In this document: positions 24,692-36,200 of the stretch, piece by piece | Layout of the letters: each line of letters starts with the position of its first letter | Numbering within the stretch: the first letter of the stretch is position 1 | Assembly: GCA_028532985.1 (NCBI GenBank) | Contig: JANCIK010000012.1 | Location: 186,001-250,000, forward strand | DNA from: Stropharia rugosoannulata | Taxonomy: Eukaryota; Basidiomycota; Agaricomycetes; Agaricales; Strophariaceae | Direction: 5' to 3' | Length of the DNA stretch: 64,000 bases | Notes under the pieces: model-generated | What the model was told of the DNA's origin: nothing | Seen by the model: the letters and a program-made list of their open reading frames with translations, nothing else | Databases searched by the model: none | Translations under genes and position numbers: made by a program

Positions 24692-25531
24692 GTGTAAAAT
24701 TGAAGATGGGCGCGTCGTGTGATAGTAAGGACCTCAGTGGGTCAGTTGAGGCGTACATACATACACTACTACGAGGACTTGTACTCTATCATCACGTCGA
24801 TCGGGGGTATCACTTACACAGCCAGAGCTTGACACACCGCCCCCCTGCGTCCGTACTACTTACTTACTCAAGTAGATAGAGCACACCACATTCAACTTAC
24901 TCCTACTCCTAATCCTAACATGTTCCACCAATAACTCGACTTGACGAGCTCCATCCGACGATACCAAGGGGTGGGCCGCGGGAGGGCGGCCTAGTAATAG
25001 TAATATATTACGCACTTACAACTTGAGCGCAGGGGGTGGGGTGGGGGGTAATAATATGGTACGAATACGAATACGAATACGGGTGCGAATGAATGCGAAT
25101 GCGAAGGTGTAAGGGGTGCCGGTGAGGAGTAATGGCCCTGTGACCGGTGCCGGTGAGGAGTAATGGGTGGGCACTGAGCAACGGTAAGTAATAAAGCAAC
25201 AATACTAAGGAAACAATCACACAGGCAGGCAGGGAGGCAGGGAGGGAGGGAGGCAGGGTAGTAAGTAGGTAAGTAAGTAAGTAAGTAAGTAATAGTAATA
25301 AAGGCAACAGGAGTAGTAATAATAACAAGATGATAACAAGATAATAGGGAGGTATACTATGGAAATAATACCAGGGTGGGCAGATGAACGAACGAACGAA
25401 TGATTGATTGGTTGATGGTGGATGGCAAGGCAAGGATCGAGGATCGCGAGATGGATCGCGAGTGAGTGAGAGACTGAGAGACACATAGAGAGAGAGGCAC
25501 ACACACATAAAGAGGGAAAGAGAGAGAGGCT

Positions 25532-25536
<5 letters not shown>

Positions 25537-25579
<43 letters not shown>
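25537..25579. repeat. AG dinucleotide microsatellite
   Basis: About 21 uninterrupted AG units follow a more degenerate AG-rich lead-in from about 25465. Confidence 0.95.
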
Positions 25580-25583
<4 letters not shown>

Positions 25584-25735
25584 AAAGGACATAAATGTAG
25601 GCTGTAATCAGGCAAGCGGGGGTAATGACCGGCGGGGTATGTACGGGTATGTAATTGTAATATCGATCGGTTCGGTTCGTTCGTACGGACGTGAATGCGC
25701 GTGTTCTTCTTCGGTGTAGGCTGGATCGGGGACGT

Positions 25736-25820
25736 GTTCTGCGTTCTGCGTTCTGCGTTCTGCGGTATGCGTTCTGCGGTATGTGGTATGCGTTCTGCGG
25801 TATGCGTTCTGCGTTGTGCA
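25736..25820. repeat. Imperfect GTTCTGCG/GTATGCG tandem array
   Basis: Alternating 7-bp units TTCTGCG and GTATGCG are arranged in a higher-order pattern over about 85 bases. Confidence 0.85.
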
Positions 25821-25953
25821 GCATGTGGTATGTGCATGGTGTGTGTGGTATAGGCGGATAGACAATAGTGTAGTGTAGAGCTAGTAGTGTAGTGTATTCG
25901 GCATGCTGCGTCGTGATTTTAGTTGGGCAGGCGGGGCGGCGGGGTTCGGAAGA

Positions 25954-25983
25954 GGTTGGTTGGTTGGTTGGTTGGTTGGTTGG
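25954..25983. repeat. GGTT tetranucleotide microsatellite
   Basis: Seven and a half uninterrupted GGTT units. Confidence 0.95.
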
Positions 25984-26559
25984 GCGGGGCGAGCTTAAGA
26001 ACGAGCCCTCGGGTATGTGCGGCAAAGAAAAGAGTGGCCGAGTAGGTGTGTGTGTACGGCGAAGGCAAACAGGGAACAGGGAACAGGGAATAGGGAGCGG
26101 AAGGCGTTTTTCGTTTGTTTTTTCGTGAATACTTGAGTCCGAGTCTTGATCCGAGTACTTGCGTCTGCGTGTGAATCTGAAAAATGGGGTACCTTGCTGA
26201 GTGCCTGTCTGTTAAACGCTTTGAAAAGCTGATTGGAATACTTACTGGAACTTGAGAGAGCGGAATGCAGGTACGGTACGGTACGGGTGGGGCGGGTCGT
26301 GAACGTGTGAACGTGTACGGAGGCGTGAGGCGGGTTGAACGGAGCGGTGGGCGGGCAGGCAGGTAGATGGATTAGGTTGATGGTTGGTTGATGGTTGACT
26401 GGGTGGTTAGTTAATCAGCGGGTGGGGTAGGCAGGTGGTGGTAAGTAGGTGGTATATGGGTAAATCGGCAGACGTCTGCGCAGGACGCAAACAAAGAAAT
26501 ACCAAGGCGCGTCAGGCAGCAGTGCACTGCGCAGCGGGGTGAGGCGACGACTAACGAGC

Positions 26560-29500
26560 TTACACCGCGCCCTCTGCGCCCGAGCCAGACCTAGACGCTG
26601 CGCGCGACGCAGGCGCAGGCGGCGGCGGCGCACCTGGGCTCGTCGCGCGCACGGGCACAGGGACGGGCGAAGACGAATGCGCATGTTGACGGGGCTGGGA
26701 ATGAGACGGAGACAGCGCGGCGGGCGACGCAGTGAACGCGCCCTCTTCCGCTTCGTACGCGTGACTTTGACTAGGCGTACGCGCGAGCGGTGAAGACGGC
26801 GCATGCGCGTGTTCACGAAGAGGAGGCGAAGGCGAGCCCAGTGGCTGGGCGACGAAAGTCCCGCGGATGGGGTCGTACCGCCCGTGCGAGGACGCAGGCG
26901 AGTGCGAGTGTTCGTGCGCATGTTCGTGTTCGTGTTCATGCGCGGGAGATGTTGTCACTCCTGGTACTTGTGCCAGAGGAAGAGGCGACGACCCAGGCGG
27001 CGACAGCGAGCCGTACCGTGATGTACGCGCGTATCCAGTGCCATGGGCGGGCGGACGCGCATAGCCTCTATATCTCTGCGGGTCATACACATCATGCATA
27101 TCCGCGTCCGCGTCCTCTCCAAGTTCATCCCCTCCGTCAATCTCTTCATCTTCGTCTTCATCCGCGTCGCCTCCTTCGTATACGCCACCTTCATCCCCCT
27201 CGTCTTCTACGTCTTCATCGTACTCTTCCTCATCCGCATCCGCACCCGTGTCCATGCGCGTCTCGCGCTCCCATTCCGTTTCCCTCTCCCTCTCCCTCTC
27301 CCACTCCCTCTCGCGCTCGCGCTCCCACCCGCGGTGGTGCAGCGCAGGCGCAGGCGCTGGAGTAGAAGTACGCCGCAGATCCGGCGACACCGACACCGAT
27401 GCCGTAGACACCGTAGACGCCGTCGACCCAACTGTAGACCCAACTGTAGACCCGGACGCGGATGCAGTCGAAGCCGTCGACGCCGCAGACGCAGAGCTGG
27501 ACACCGAGTCACGGTGCACCGCCGCTCTAGGCTCGCGCTGATACCCCGCCTCCACCGCCATCGCTAAGCCCAAAGTCGAATCGCGAGAAGTGGAGCCCGA
27601 AGTCAAGGTCGAGGTCAAGGTAGAGGTCGAAGTCAAGGTAGAGGTCGAAGTCAAGGTCGCGGTCGAGGTAGAGCCCGAAGTCGCGGTTGAGGTAGAGCCC
27701 GAAGCTGAGGTAGAGGTTGAGAACGCAGCAAACGACGACGGCCCCGTGCTAGGCCGGCGCGCCGCCCACTGCGTGTACGCGCTAGAGCTGGGCGTGTTGG
27801 AAGTCGTGTTCGGCCGGGCTCTGCCACTCCCACTCCCACTCCCACTCCCACTTGCACTTGCACTTCCGTGACCCTCTCTTCCATCCTCTCTCCCACCCAC
27901 ACCACCCTCCAGCATACTAGCCAGCGGGGGCAGCCGCGCGCCCATCCCCATCCCCTGCGCGCCCATTCCCATCCCTTGCGCGCCCAGCCCCTGCCCCATC
28001 CCCATTCCCAGCCCGCCCATAGACGGCCCCAGCCCCCGCCCACTGGCACTGGCACTCAAAGCAGAAAACGACAAAGGCGCCCAGGCAGCCGCGCGCGGGC
28101 GGAGCACGGCGCTGTACGCCGCCGCGTCCCATTGCGGTGCGGGCTCGAGCGTGAATGGGGGTGGGAGCGCGTTGCCTCCTCCTGGTCCTCCTACGCCTAC
28201 GCCTCCTGGTCCTCCTGATGGCCCTCCTACGCCTGCTGGTCCTGCGCTTCCTCCTCCGCTTCCTCCTCCGCTTCCTCCCATACCCGAACCTGAACCCGCT
28301 AAACCCAAACCCGCTAAACCCAAACCAGAACCAGAGGCAGAAGCAAGCGCAAGGTTCGCACCAAGACTCGAGCTGCGCGGCGGCGGCGCAAACGCGATCT
28401 GCTGCTGCCGTTGGTCCAGTTGCATACCACCACCACCCGCAGACGCAGAGACACCACCCGCAGACGCAGAGACACCACCACCACCACCCGCAACGATACC
28501 ACCCGCAAAGGAAGACTCAGGCGGGTGGTGCGCGAACATCGGTTCAGGCGAGCTCATCCCTGTGCCTGTACCTCCGCCTGTACCTCCTCCTCCGCCTCCT
28601 GCACCTCCTCCTACAGCACCTCCGCCTCCGCCTCCTGCAGCTCCTACACCACCTGCAGCAGTACCAGATCCAGTACCACCACCTCCGCCCACCACAGATC
28701 CGCCTCCAACACCTCCAGCCGTACTAGGCCTCGAAAACGGCAACGACATCGGCAAAGAAGGCAACACCATCCCACTCATCCCGCGCACCGAGCCCGGTGG
28801 TCGGATCGACGCAGACGCTGACGCTGAAGAACTCTGCGGTCTAACCGAAGAAGAACTCGAACTCTGCGGACGCGCAAGTGCAGACGCTGAAGAACTCTGC
28901 GGTCTACCTGAAGCAGACGAACTCTGCGGTCTAACCGAAGAACTCGAACTCCTCGGTCTCCCAGAACCAGCCACAGACGGAGAAGGCAGACCAACGAGCG
29001 GGGGGAGCGTCCGCGCTGGATCGTGTGCGCGCCACCCGCCCGCGGAAGGCGGGGATGCTGCATGCGCTTGTGCACCTCCTAGTGCGTGGGCGTGCGCTCC
29101 TCCTAGAGCGTGGGCTTGGGCGTGTCCTCCTAGAGCGTGTGCATGTCCTCCTAGAGCGTGGGCGTGGGCCTGTGGGGCTTGTCCTGCATACGCCATACTC
29201 GAGAAAGCAGAAGCAGTCGCAGCAGTCGCAGTCGCAGGACGCGGGTTACCATGGAGAGGCCCGTACATCCTTGGCGAGGCGTACGGCGGCGGGCTTGGCA
29301 TGCGCGTGCTCGTGCGTCTCGATGAGGAGGAGGACGGCGCGCTCGAAGAGCTCGTAGATGGCATGGGCGCAGGGCCAGCGGACCCCAGCGAGGAGGACGA
29401 GGACGAGGGCGGCGCGAAAGACGCCGACGCCGACGAGGTAGACTGAAAAGACGAGGTGGTAGAGGATGAAGACGGAGGAGGAGGGACGATGGACGACGTG

Positions 29501-30980
29501 CGGCGCGGGTAAGCGGTCAGCGCGCCGGGCGGGAGGAGTGAATGTCCTTGCTGGCCTTGCCCGTGTCCTTGCTGTCCTTGATGCGCTTGCTGTCCTTGAT
29601 GCCCTTGCTGACCTTGCTGACCGTGCTGACCGTGCGCTTGATGCGCTTGCTGACCTTGATGCGCTTGCGGAGGGTACGGCGACGGCAACGAGGACGACGC
29701 ATAAGACTGCGCCTGACCAGGCACACCAGGGCCAAGCAACGGCGGCGAGAGCTCCGGGCGCGCACTCGGATAAGCTGACACGGACACGGGTCCGGGGATG
29801 CGCCGGTCGGTGTCGTACGAAGGGTGGGAGGGGGCATGCGGCGAAGGCTCGTATGGCGAGTGCGGGGGTGCATGTGAGGGTGCGTAGGTAGACTGTGACG
29901 GCGCATAAGGTGACGGCGCGTGCATGCGCCTGTCAGAGGGGTCGTACGAACTCGAGGGCTCATACTCATACGAGCCCGACGGCGCGTAGTGCGCAGGCAC
30001 ACGCTCGTACGGCGAGGACGACGGCGCGTACCCCCCATGCGCATGCGCGTGTTGGGGGTGGGGGTGAGGCTGGTACTGCCCCAAGCCTAAATGCGTGTGC
30101 TGCGTCATATGCGCGTGGCCGTGCTGACCCAAGCTCAAATGCGGCGGCGCGTTCATCCCGCTCATATGCGTGCTTGCGTATGGATCGGCAGGCCCGGGGC
30201 CGGCGGCTGCAGGGAAGGGCCCATACTGCGTATGCGGGTGCGGGGCGCCCTGGGGCGCGTCGCTCTGTGAGCGGGGCCGGCGGGATTTTTGGCGCTGGTT
30301 CTGTGGATGGGCGGGGGTTAGTTGGCACCGAGTCGGGTCAGTAGGGTGGGAGGGCGCACCTGGAACCAGATCTACGTGAATGTGCGGCGAGGCAGGTAGG
30401 GTGGATGGAGGAAGGGACAAGTGAGCTCGGAGTCGCGGCTATACCTGAGAAGGACGTACCTGGACCTTGCGCGCACTGAGCCCGATGGAGCGGCCGACCT
30501 CTTCGCGCATCGCGGTTGTTGGGAAGCGGGACTGCATCCCAAGTCAGCATATAAGCAATAAAAAAGAGGAAGACGGACCTGAGCGAGGAGCGCGTGGAGG
30601 ACAGCGGACTGATGCGGGGTGGTGAGTGTGCGGGTGCGCTTCTTCTTCGGGGGCGTCGCACCGGGCTGCTTGTCCATGACGGTGGTGATGGCGGTGGTGA
30701 CGGGCGGAGCGGGAGTGTTTGTGGGAGTGGGGGTGGTCTCGCTCTCTACGTGGGACTCATCGGAGGCGGGGCTGGCGGGAGCGGGTGAGCGGCGGCGGAT
30801 GCGCTTTGCCATGGGCTGGTCGTGGTCCGAGTCGTGTGAGTGTGTGCGGGGGGGCCAGCTGGGGGTGGGCGTGGGCGGTCGTAAGGTCGTGGGCGGGGGC
30901 AGAGCGTGTGCGTGGGCGTGTGGGTGGCGAGGCCTTGTTGGATGTGCGTCTGTGGGTGTGGGTGTGGAGTGGGCGGACAT
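26560..30980 (-). CDS. Very large homeodomain transcription factor with low-complexity tail
   Basis: Four exons (30980-30579, 30531-30460, 30371-30360, 30300-26560) encode about 1,408 residues. The homeodomain lies at about residues 112-172: PKKKRTRTLTTPHQSAVL in helix 1, SRFPTTAMREEVGRSIGL in helix 2, and SARKVQ-IWFQ-NQRQKSRR in helix 3. The recognition helix keeps W48, F49, N51 and R53, so DNA binding is expected. A micro-exon of exactly 12 nt supplies IWFQ. The remaining ~1,240 residues are disordered. They include His/Ala/Gly-rich repeats (AHALGGHAHALGG), Gln-rich GQQGHQGQQ runs, Ser and Gly runs, TSTLTST repeats, WERERERE blocks and an acidic DEDEDEE stretch, and the protein ends SRSGSGAEGAV. 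Similar but usually shorter homeobox regulators control fruiting in mushrooms. Which one this corresponds to cannot be decided here. It is not an obvious HD1/HD2 mating-type pair member, as no partner lies beside it. Confidence 0.82.
30360..30371 (-). other. 12-nt micro-exon inside the homeodomain
   Basis: The four codons ATC TGG TTC CAG (I-W-F-Q) lie between an acceptor ending in TAG and a donor GTGCGC. Without this exon the recognition helix would lose its invariant tryptophan and phenylalanine. Confidence 0.85.
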
Positions 30981-31804
30981 GCGATGGATTGGGACAGAAA
31001 CAAGGAGCGGCGGGGGGCGGACGCATGCGATCGCCTTGCGGGTCGGATGGCCAGGCAGGAGGAGAGAAAGGAGCCCGGGGCCACGCACAACCCGCCCCCA
31101 TTAAATCATCCACTTCAATCCCACATGGCCATCCACAATCCAGATCAGATCTACTCTCAGATCTCCACAGATCCACTGTCACCCTCCCTCCGTCTCCCTT
31201 GCCGCGGCCGGCACACCCCCGCCGACGCTGTCACACGTTCCCGTCGTCACCACCCCCTCCTCGCGTCGCCACCTCGTCGTCGTCACCTTCCCAATCCCCG
31301 TCGCCACTCACCCCGCGCGCTGGCACCGGCTACCGTCAGCTCAGCTACTGTCGCCATCCCTCCCGCCAGATAGCATTCTTTCCATTCCACTGGATTCCAA
31401 TCCATTAAGCCACAGAGCGATCCTCGGCTTGCCTTTATTGCTGATTATTACCTGCATTATATGTATCGCCTGCGCCTGCCTTTCCTTGCCTACGCAATCA
31501 CTCGTTGCGCTTTATCGCCTACACAGGTACGTCGTGGGGCACTCGAGGTGCGAGTTATTTACATTTTCACCTACCCGCCCGACTCGTATAATCATGCAAC
31601 TACCTCTGCCTTAATCTTGATGAACCATCTTACGCCTCGTCATTTAATTATGCCCACCCACCAACCCACCGATCCACGTTACTTACTTTGCGCATCTCGC
31701 ATCGCATCTCCCCGTATCGACGTGCCTACCCGCATCCACGCATCCTGCGTGATAGGCTATAACGCACTCGACAACGCGCTATAAGCTTATACATATTTGT
31801 ATGC

Positions 31805-31857
31805 ACGACGACAGCGACAGCGACAATGATAGCGACGACGACGACGACGACGACGTG
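31805..31857. repeat. GACGAC/GACAGC trinucleotide tract
   Basis: Short tract of GAC and AGC triplets ending in seven GAC-type units, located in non-coding DNA. Confidence 0.8.
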
Positions 31858-32404
31858 CCGCGTTAAACTTAAAGTGTCGACCGTGCGCCTGGGTTTATTA
31901 TGCATAATGAATGAATAAATGATGAATTATGTATCCATGTAGAGTAAGTAACTAGAGTACACATCCACATCCACATCCATAATGCCCGCCGCGTGCTAGG
32001 GACAACATGTGTAATCGCAAGTCCATTATGTCTCTAGGTAGAGTATATAATACCCAACAGAGGCAATAGCCAACAGACCGTCCATTGTATATGTGTAGGT
32101 TCACCGCGTACGAACGACTACACACATACTTTCAATTCTAGGTAATCAAATCAGACAAGTACACGGTTGACAGTACAGTACAGTACGGGTGCGGGTGTGG
32201 TTGCGAGGCTTGGAGAGCAACTACACACAACTTGGAGAACAACTACATACAACTTGGAGATAAGCGCCATTGACAGTCAACGCGCTATGGGAAGAACGCG
32301 CCAACGCGTGCCGCGCGCGCCGTTAACCGCTGGGCCTTGGACACGCTTGGAAATGTCTAGGCCCAGGCCGGTGTGCTGGGTGCTGGGTGCAAGTCAACAG
32401 CCCG

Positions 32405-32490
32405 ACTCCTCCTCTTCCTCCTACTCCTACTCCTCTTCCTCCTACTCCTACTCCTCTTCCTCCTACTCCTACTCCTCTTCCTCCTACTCC
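32405..32490. repeat. 21-bp pyrimidine-rich tandem repeat, about four copies
   Basis: The unit CTCCTACTCCTACTCCTCTTC is repeated with almost no change. The strand asymmetry (pure C/T apart from one A in each short step) could favour triplex or transcription-coupled structures. Confidence 0.9.
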
Positions 32491-32616
32491 GAGGCGAGGC
32501 GCCTAAGCCCAGCAGTGAGCACGCAGCGCGGTCCCTGTCCCTATCCCTATCCCTGTCCTATACGAGTTAATTCTTACTGCATGTATTGAAGCTAAGCTTG
32601 AAGGTCAGTGGTATCA

Positions 32617-32645
32617 ACCAGAATCAACCAGAATCAACCAGAATC
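32617..32645. repeat. 10-bp ATCAACCAGA tandem repeat
   Basis: Three nearly identical copies of ATCAACCAGA. Confidence 0.8.
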
Positions 32646-33255
32646 AGACACAATCAAATGCAAATTTGCATCAAATAAGTAGCTAGGCCTACAAGGTTGA
32701 GTAGAACGCAAGTGTAAAGTTTGACATAAAACCGTAGCCTTCGTCGACTCCTTGTTGACTCCGACTCCGAGTTCGAGTCCGAGGGCAAGGCCGAGGATTA
32801 GTTTAAATTTGTAAGAGACCTGTGATTAATTAGACGCTTTCGATTACTGGCTTGACTGGCTCGGTCGGACGGGCTGCTTGGGACGGGCTGATTTCTGGCT
32901 CGGGACGGGCTGTGATTATGACCTGCACTGAAGGACTCAGAGAGGTCTGGGGCCTGCAATGGAATGGGGCGAGGCAAAGGCGAGGGGACAGATATCTAAA
33001 TCTAAATCAAACACCATGGAGCAAGCCCCCTCTCCGTCTCCGTATTTAATTGAGTCCCCATTGTGCCCGTGACTGCGGTAATACGAGTCGCACTACGAGT
33101 CTCCAAGCAAGACGAGCCAGTCCAAGCTCAGAAAGGGAGGAAGGGGGCGGCTCCGTACTTACTGCGTGCTCCGCGCAGACGCAGTCATTTTTAACTTCAA
33201 AATACTCGTGCAGCGTCATAGTAAAATCATAGACCTAGTATAGACCAACGCCGCA

Positions 33256-33281
33256 GCGCAACGCAACGCAACGCAACGCAG
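33256..33281. repeat. CGCAA pentanucleotide repeat
   Basis: About five uninterrupted CGCAA units. Confidence 0.85.
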
Positions 33282-36200
33282 AGCATGACACTCCCACCGA
33301 CCACCGACCACCTTCAGTGCTTCAGTGCTGACCTGCAACACACGCCGGTCCAGGCCACTGCAGAGGTGCACTGGTGCAGTGCAGATCCCGTCACGCGATT
33401 AAATATGCCTGCGCGTGTGTGGGAGCGGGACGGGTGCAGGCGCGGGCGTTGGCGGTGCATATGCATGAGAGCGCAGAGGAAAGAACGCGGGGCGGGGGGG
33501 CGGGGAAGCTTTCAGTTCCACTCCTTTCCCTAAATTCGCAGCCCAAGTAAAGCCCAAGTCGCTATATACATACATATGTCCATGACGGCGGGGAGAGATC
33601 GTACGCCAGGGCAAGCGGGGCAGGGCGTACGTGCGTACGTACCCCCGCAGCAGGAGAATACCGTACGAGGAGAAACAATAACGGTACGCCTGCATCTGAA
33701 TCAGGGTCAGAAGAACCAGGGCAGGAACGCGCGCGGGGGTGCACCCCACCCGGGCCCATTGCCATTGTCTGTGCTATGATCTATCTATGTAACAGTAACT
33801 GGGTCGTCAGTCTCAGTTAATACTACGCACATATGCATATGCACAACAATAGCACGTCGGAGGGTATATAACTAATTATGTAGTACTACACTACACCACA
33901 CAATGTATGCTATTTAAAATCTAATCAAGGCGCAGTGTATTCCTGGTTCAGACGCTACGGTGTACATGTGCAGCCTGGAGCTATAACGGGTTTCTGGACA
34001 ATAGGCGTTGCGGACATTGGATGATGCTGGATGCAGGATATTGGCCAATGCCGCTTATGCGCGGTAGTGACTGCTTGATGCAGAATATTTCGGGGTATCC
34101 GTGGCGGTAGCGGTAATGGTAGCCTTGTGCTGTGCTGCGGCTCCCATGGGCATGCGCAAGGGAGGGAAGGGGAGGGGGGGAACACGCAGTAGAAAAGCGC
34201 AGAAGAAAAGGCACAGGGAAAAGGAAGGAGGGGGAAGGAGGAAGCGAGAAGCGCCTGCGACACCAGGCCTTGGGAAATAAAATGGCGTTTTGGTGCCCTT
34301 GTGTGATTCAGACGCTCAGACCCAACGCGTGGAGGGGCGGCAGAGCTATAAATGCGCGGCGCTAGAACAGCAGGCGCCTTGCGTGCAGCTGCGCGGCGGC
34401 GGTGTCGTGGTTTCGTGATTTTGCGGTAGGCTGATGGATGTGGGACTGATAGATGTGGGTATGGGCCCTTGGATAGTGAGAGAGAGGGAAAGATGGAATG
34501 CATGCAAAGGAAGGAAGACCTTCTCAGTGCTGTGTTTTCCTTCCTTCTCTGATATGTATATACATATCTGCTTTATGTATAGACTAGGAGATAAACGACT
34601 TGGAGACCGTTGGGCTGTAGTTCCAGCTTCAAGTCGCAGCACTGGCGAGCGGTGCAGTGGGCGCTCAGACCCCCTGCCCCAGATGGGCTGCAGGACGGTG
34701 CGTTACCCAGAAATCAAGATGTCCGCTGCATGCATGGCGGCATAGTCATCCTGGGTGAACTGGTGAGATTGGGGCGAAGTTGAGAAGGTTGCCTTTGCCC
34801 AATGCTACGAAACCAGTTCACAATAATCCTAATCAATCAGCCCAATTCAGTTCAGTTCGTACTGGGACACCGCCTGTCCATTTAGCAACGCGCACCCAAT
34901 CCCGCCGCGCGCCAGGCAGGCAGGGTAGACAGGTCCGATAAATTAGTACATAGTAGGCAGTCACAACGAGGGTACGTATTTAAAATCACTGTCGACATGC
35001 TACTGAAGCCTGACGTGCAGAACTCGCAGGCGCGATCCAAGGCTGCAGCCGCGAAACGAAGGCACGAAAATAGACGGAGCTAGCGAGTGAACTTTATCAG
35101 TTTATATTGTATAGCGTGTCTGTACATAAGCCTTGCATAAGCCTGACCAGCGAGTCCAGACTCCAGACCCTCGTCACCCATGATACATTTGCATAATCAC
35201 CGGCGGACGAGCCGCGCGGACAATGTCAACGAGTGGGGATTGGGGAGCAATAACTGTTTAGCCTAAGTGTATTTAGGCTGTAAGTATGTGATTCGACCCC
35301 GGTGCGGCCTGAGTATGGATTGTATTGTATTTGTATTCCTCGTCAGTGGGGCGTGCCCCTTGGATCCTGGGGAAAGGGGAAAGCGGCAGACGACGTTATC
35401 TGTCACCCGTCCCGACTCCTGTGACTCCCTCTTCATCTCGTCTCATTTCCCATTAGCTCGGCCCCCAGTACCTTGCTTTATTATGTGTAAGGAGAGATCA
35501 TTTCCATCCCAGCGTTAGTGCGCCATGCGCGCGCCCTGGCGGACATGGGCACGAGCCCCGAGGGGGCAGCCTCGTGCTCCCTGCTATTAAGTACCTATAT
35601 TACGTAGCACGATTAGTATTACCATTAGTATTAGGCCAGGCCGCAGACCGCACTCTGCCGCACTGGAAGTCGGACGAAAGGTGCTAAATGTAATAAATCT
35701 AATGTCCGTAAATGAAATTCAATATTGTGCTGGGGGATTCGGAAATCTGACGAGAAGCAGCCCACCGCCTGCCTGCCCACGGCGGTTAGACTAGGCCCTA
35801 GGGGCAGTGGATAATGAAAAAGCACATTTGGATGCGGTGGATATTGCGGATTTAATTTTGGATAATTGAAGATGGTGCTAGTGTCCCGGACTAGCGCAGT
35901 GCCTCGCCCCTGTCCTGTCTGTGCCTCCTGATTTATTAACCAGGTCGCCAGCACACACACTCACGTTCGAGGGCTGCCTGCAGGCCGAGGAGGGGCGGAG
36001 AGCGAGGGGCGGGAGCGCGTCAAAGCATAACTTTCAAGCGGCTGTTGCACCTTTAAGGCCATAGCTTGTCGCCGCTCAGCCCCGCCGGGGAGAAGTACGT
36101 GATGCGCACGCTGCGCGAATCCGCCACCGTCATGATTGCAGTCAAGAGATTAGCCGCGCGACGGGAGGTATGTATGGCAGGTGCGGCGTGGCGTTGGCGT

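Larger units (their letters stand above)
24692..26559. other. Repeat-rich intergenic region between two convergent genes
   Basis: Almost the whole stretch is simple sequence: GAATAC units near 25060-25080, GTAA units near 25268-25292, an AG microsatellite, TTCTGCG units, GGTT units, and CGGTA units near 26272-26290. The plus-strand RING gene and the minus-strand homeobox gene end on its two sides. The long open frames through it on the minus strand are repeat translations and are not called. Confidence 0.6.

Noticed and set aside
25008..26025. Long minus-strand frames rich in Ser-Leu and His-Thr
   Set aside because: Translations of AG and TTCTGCG simple repeats; no real protein features.
28151..29446. 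431-codon plus-strand open frame (Pro-rich start)
   Set aside because: It lies exactly antisense to the homeobox tail. GC-rich repeats keep both strands open. It has no motif.
26560..30980. Mating-type homeodomain locus (HD1/HD2)
   Set aside because: Only one homeodomain gene is present and there is no divergent partner or MIP gene in the window.
33955..34503. 182-codon minus-strand open frame
   Set aside because: Low-complexity Pro/Ser/Leu-rich, no domain, no start context that stands out.
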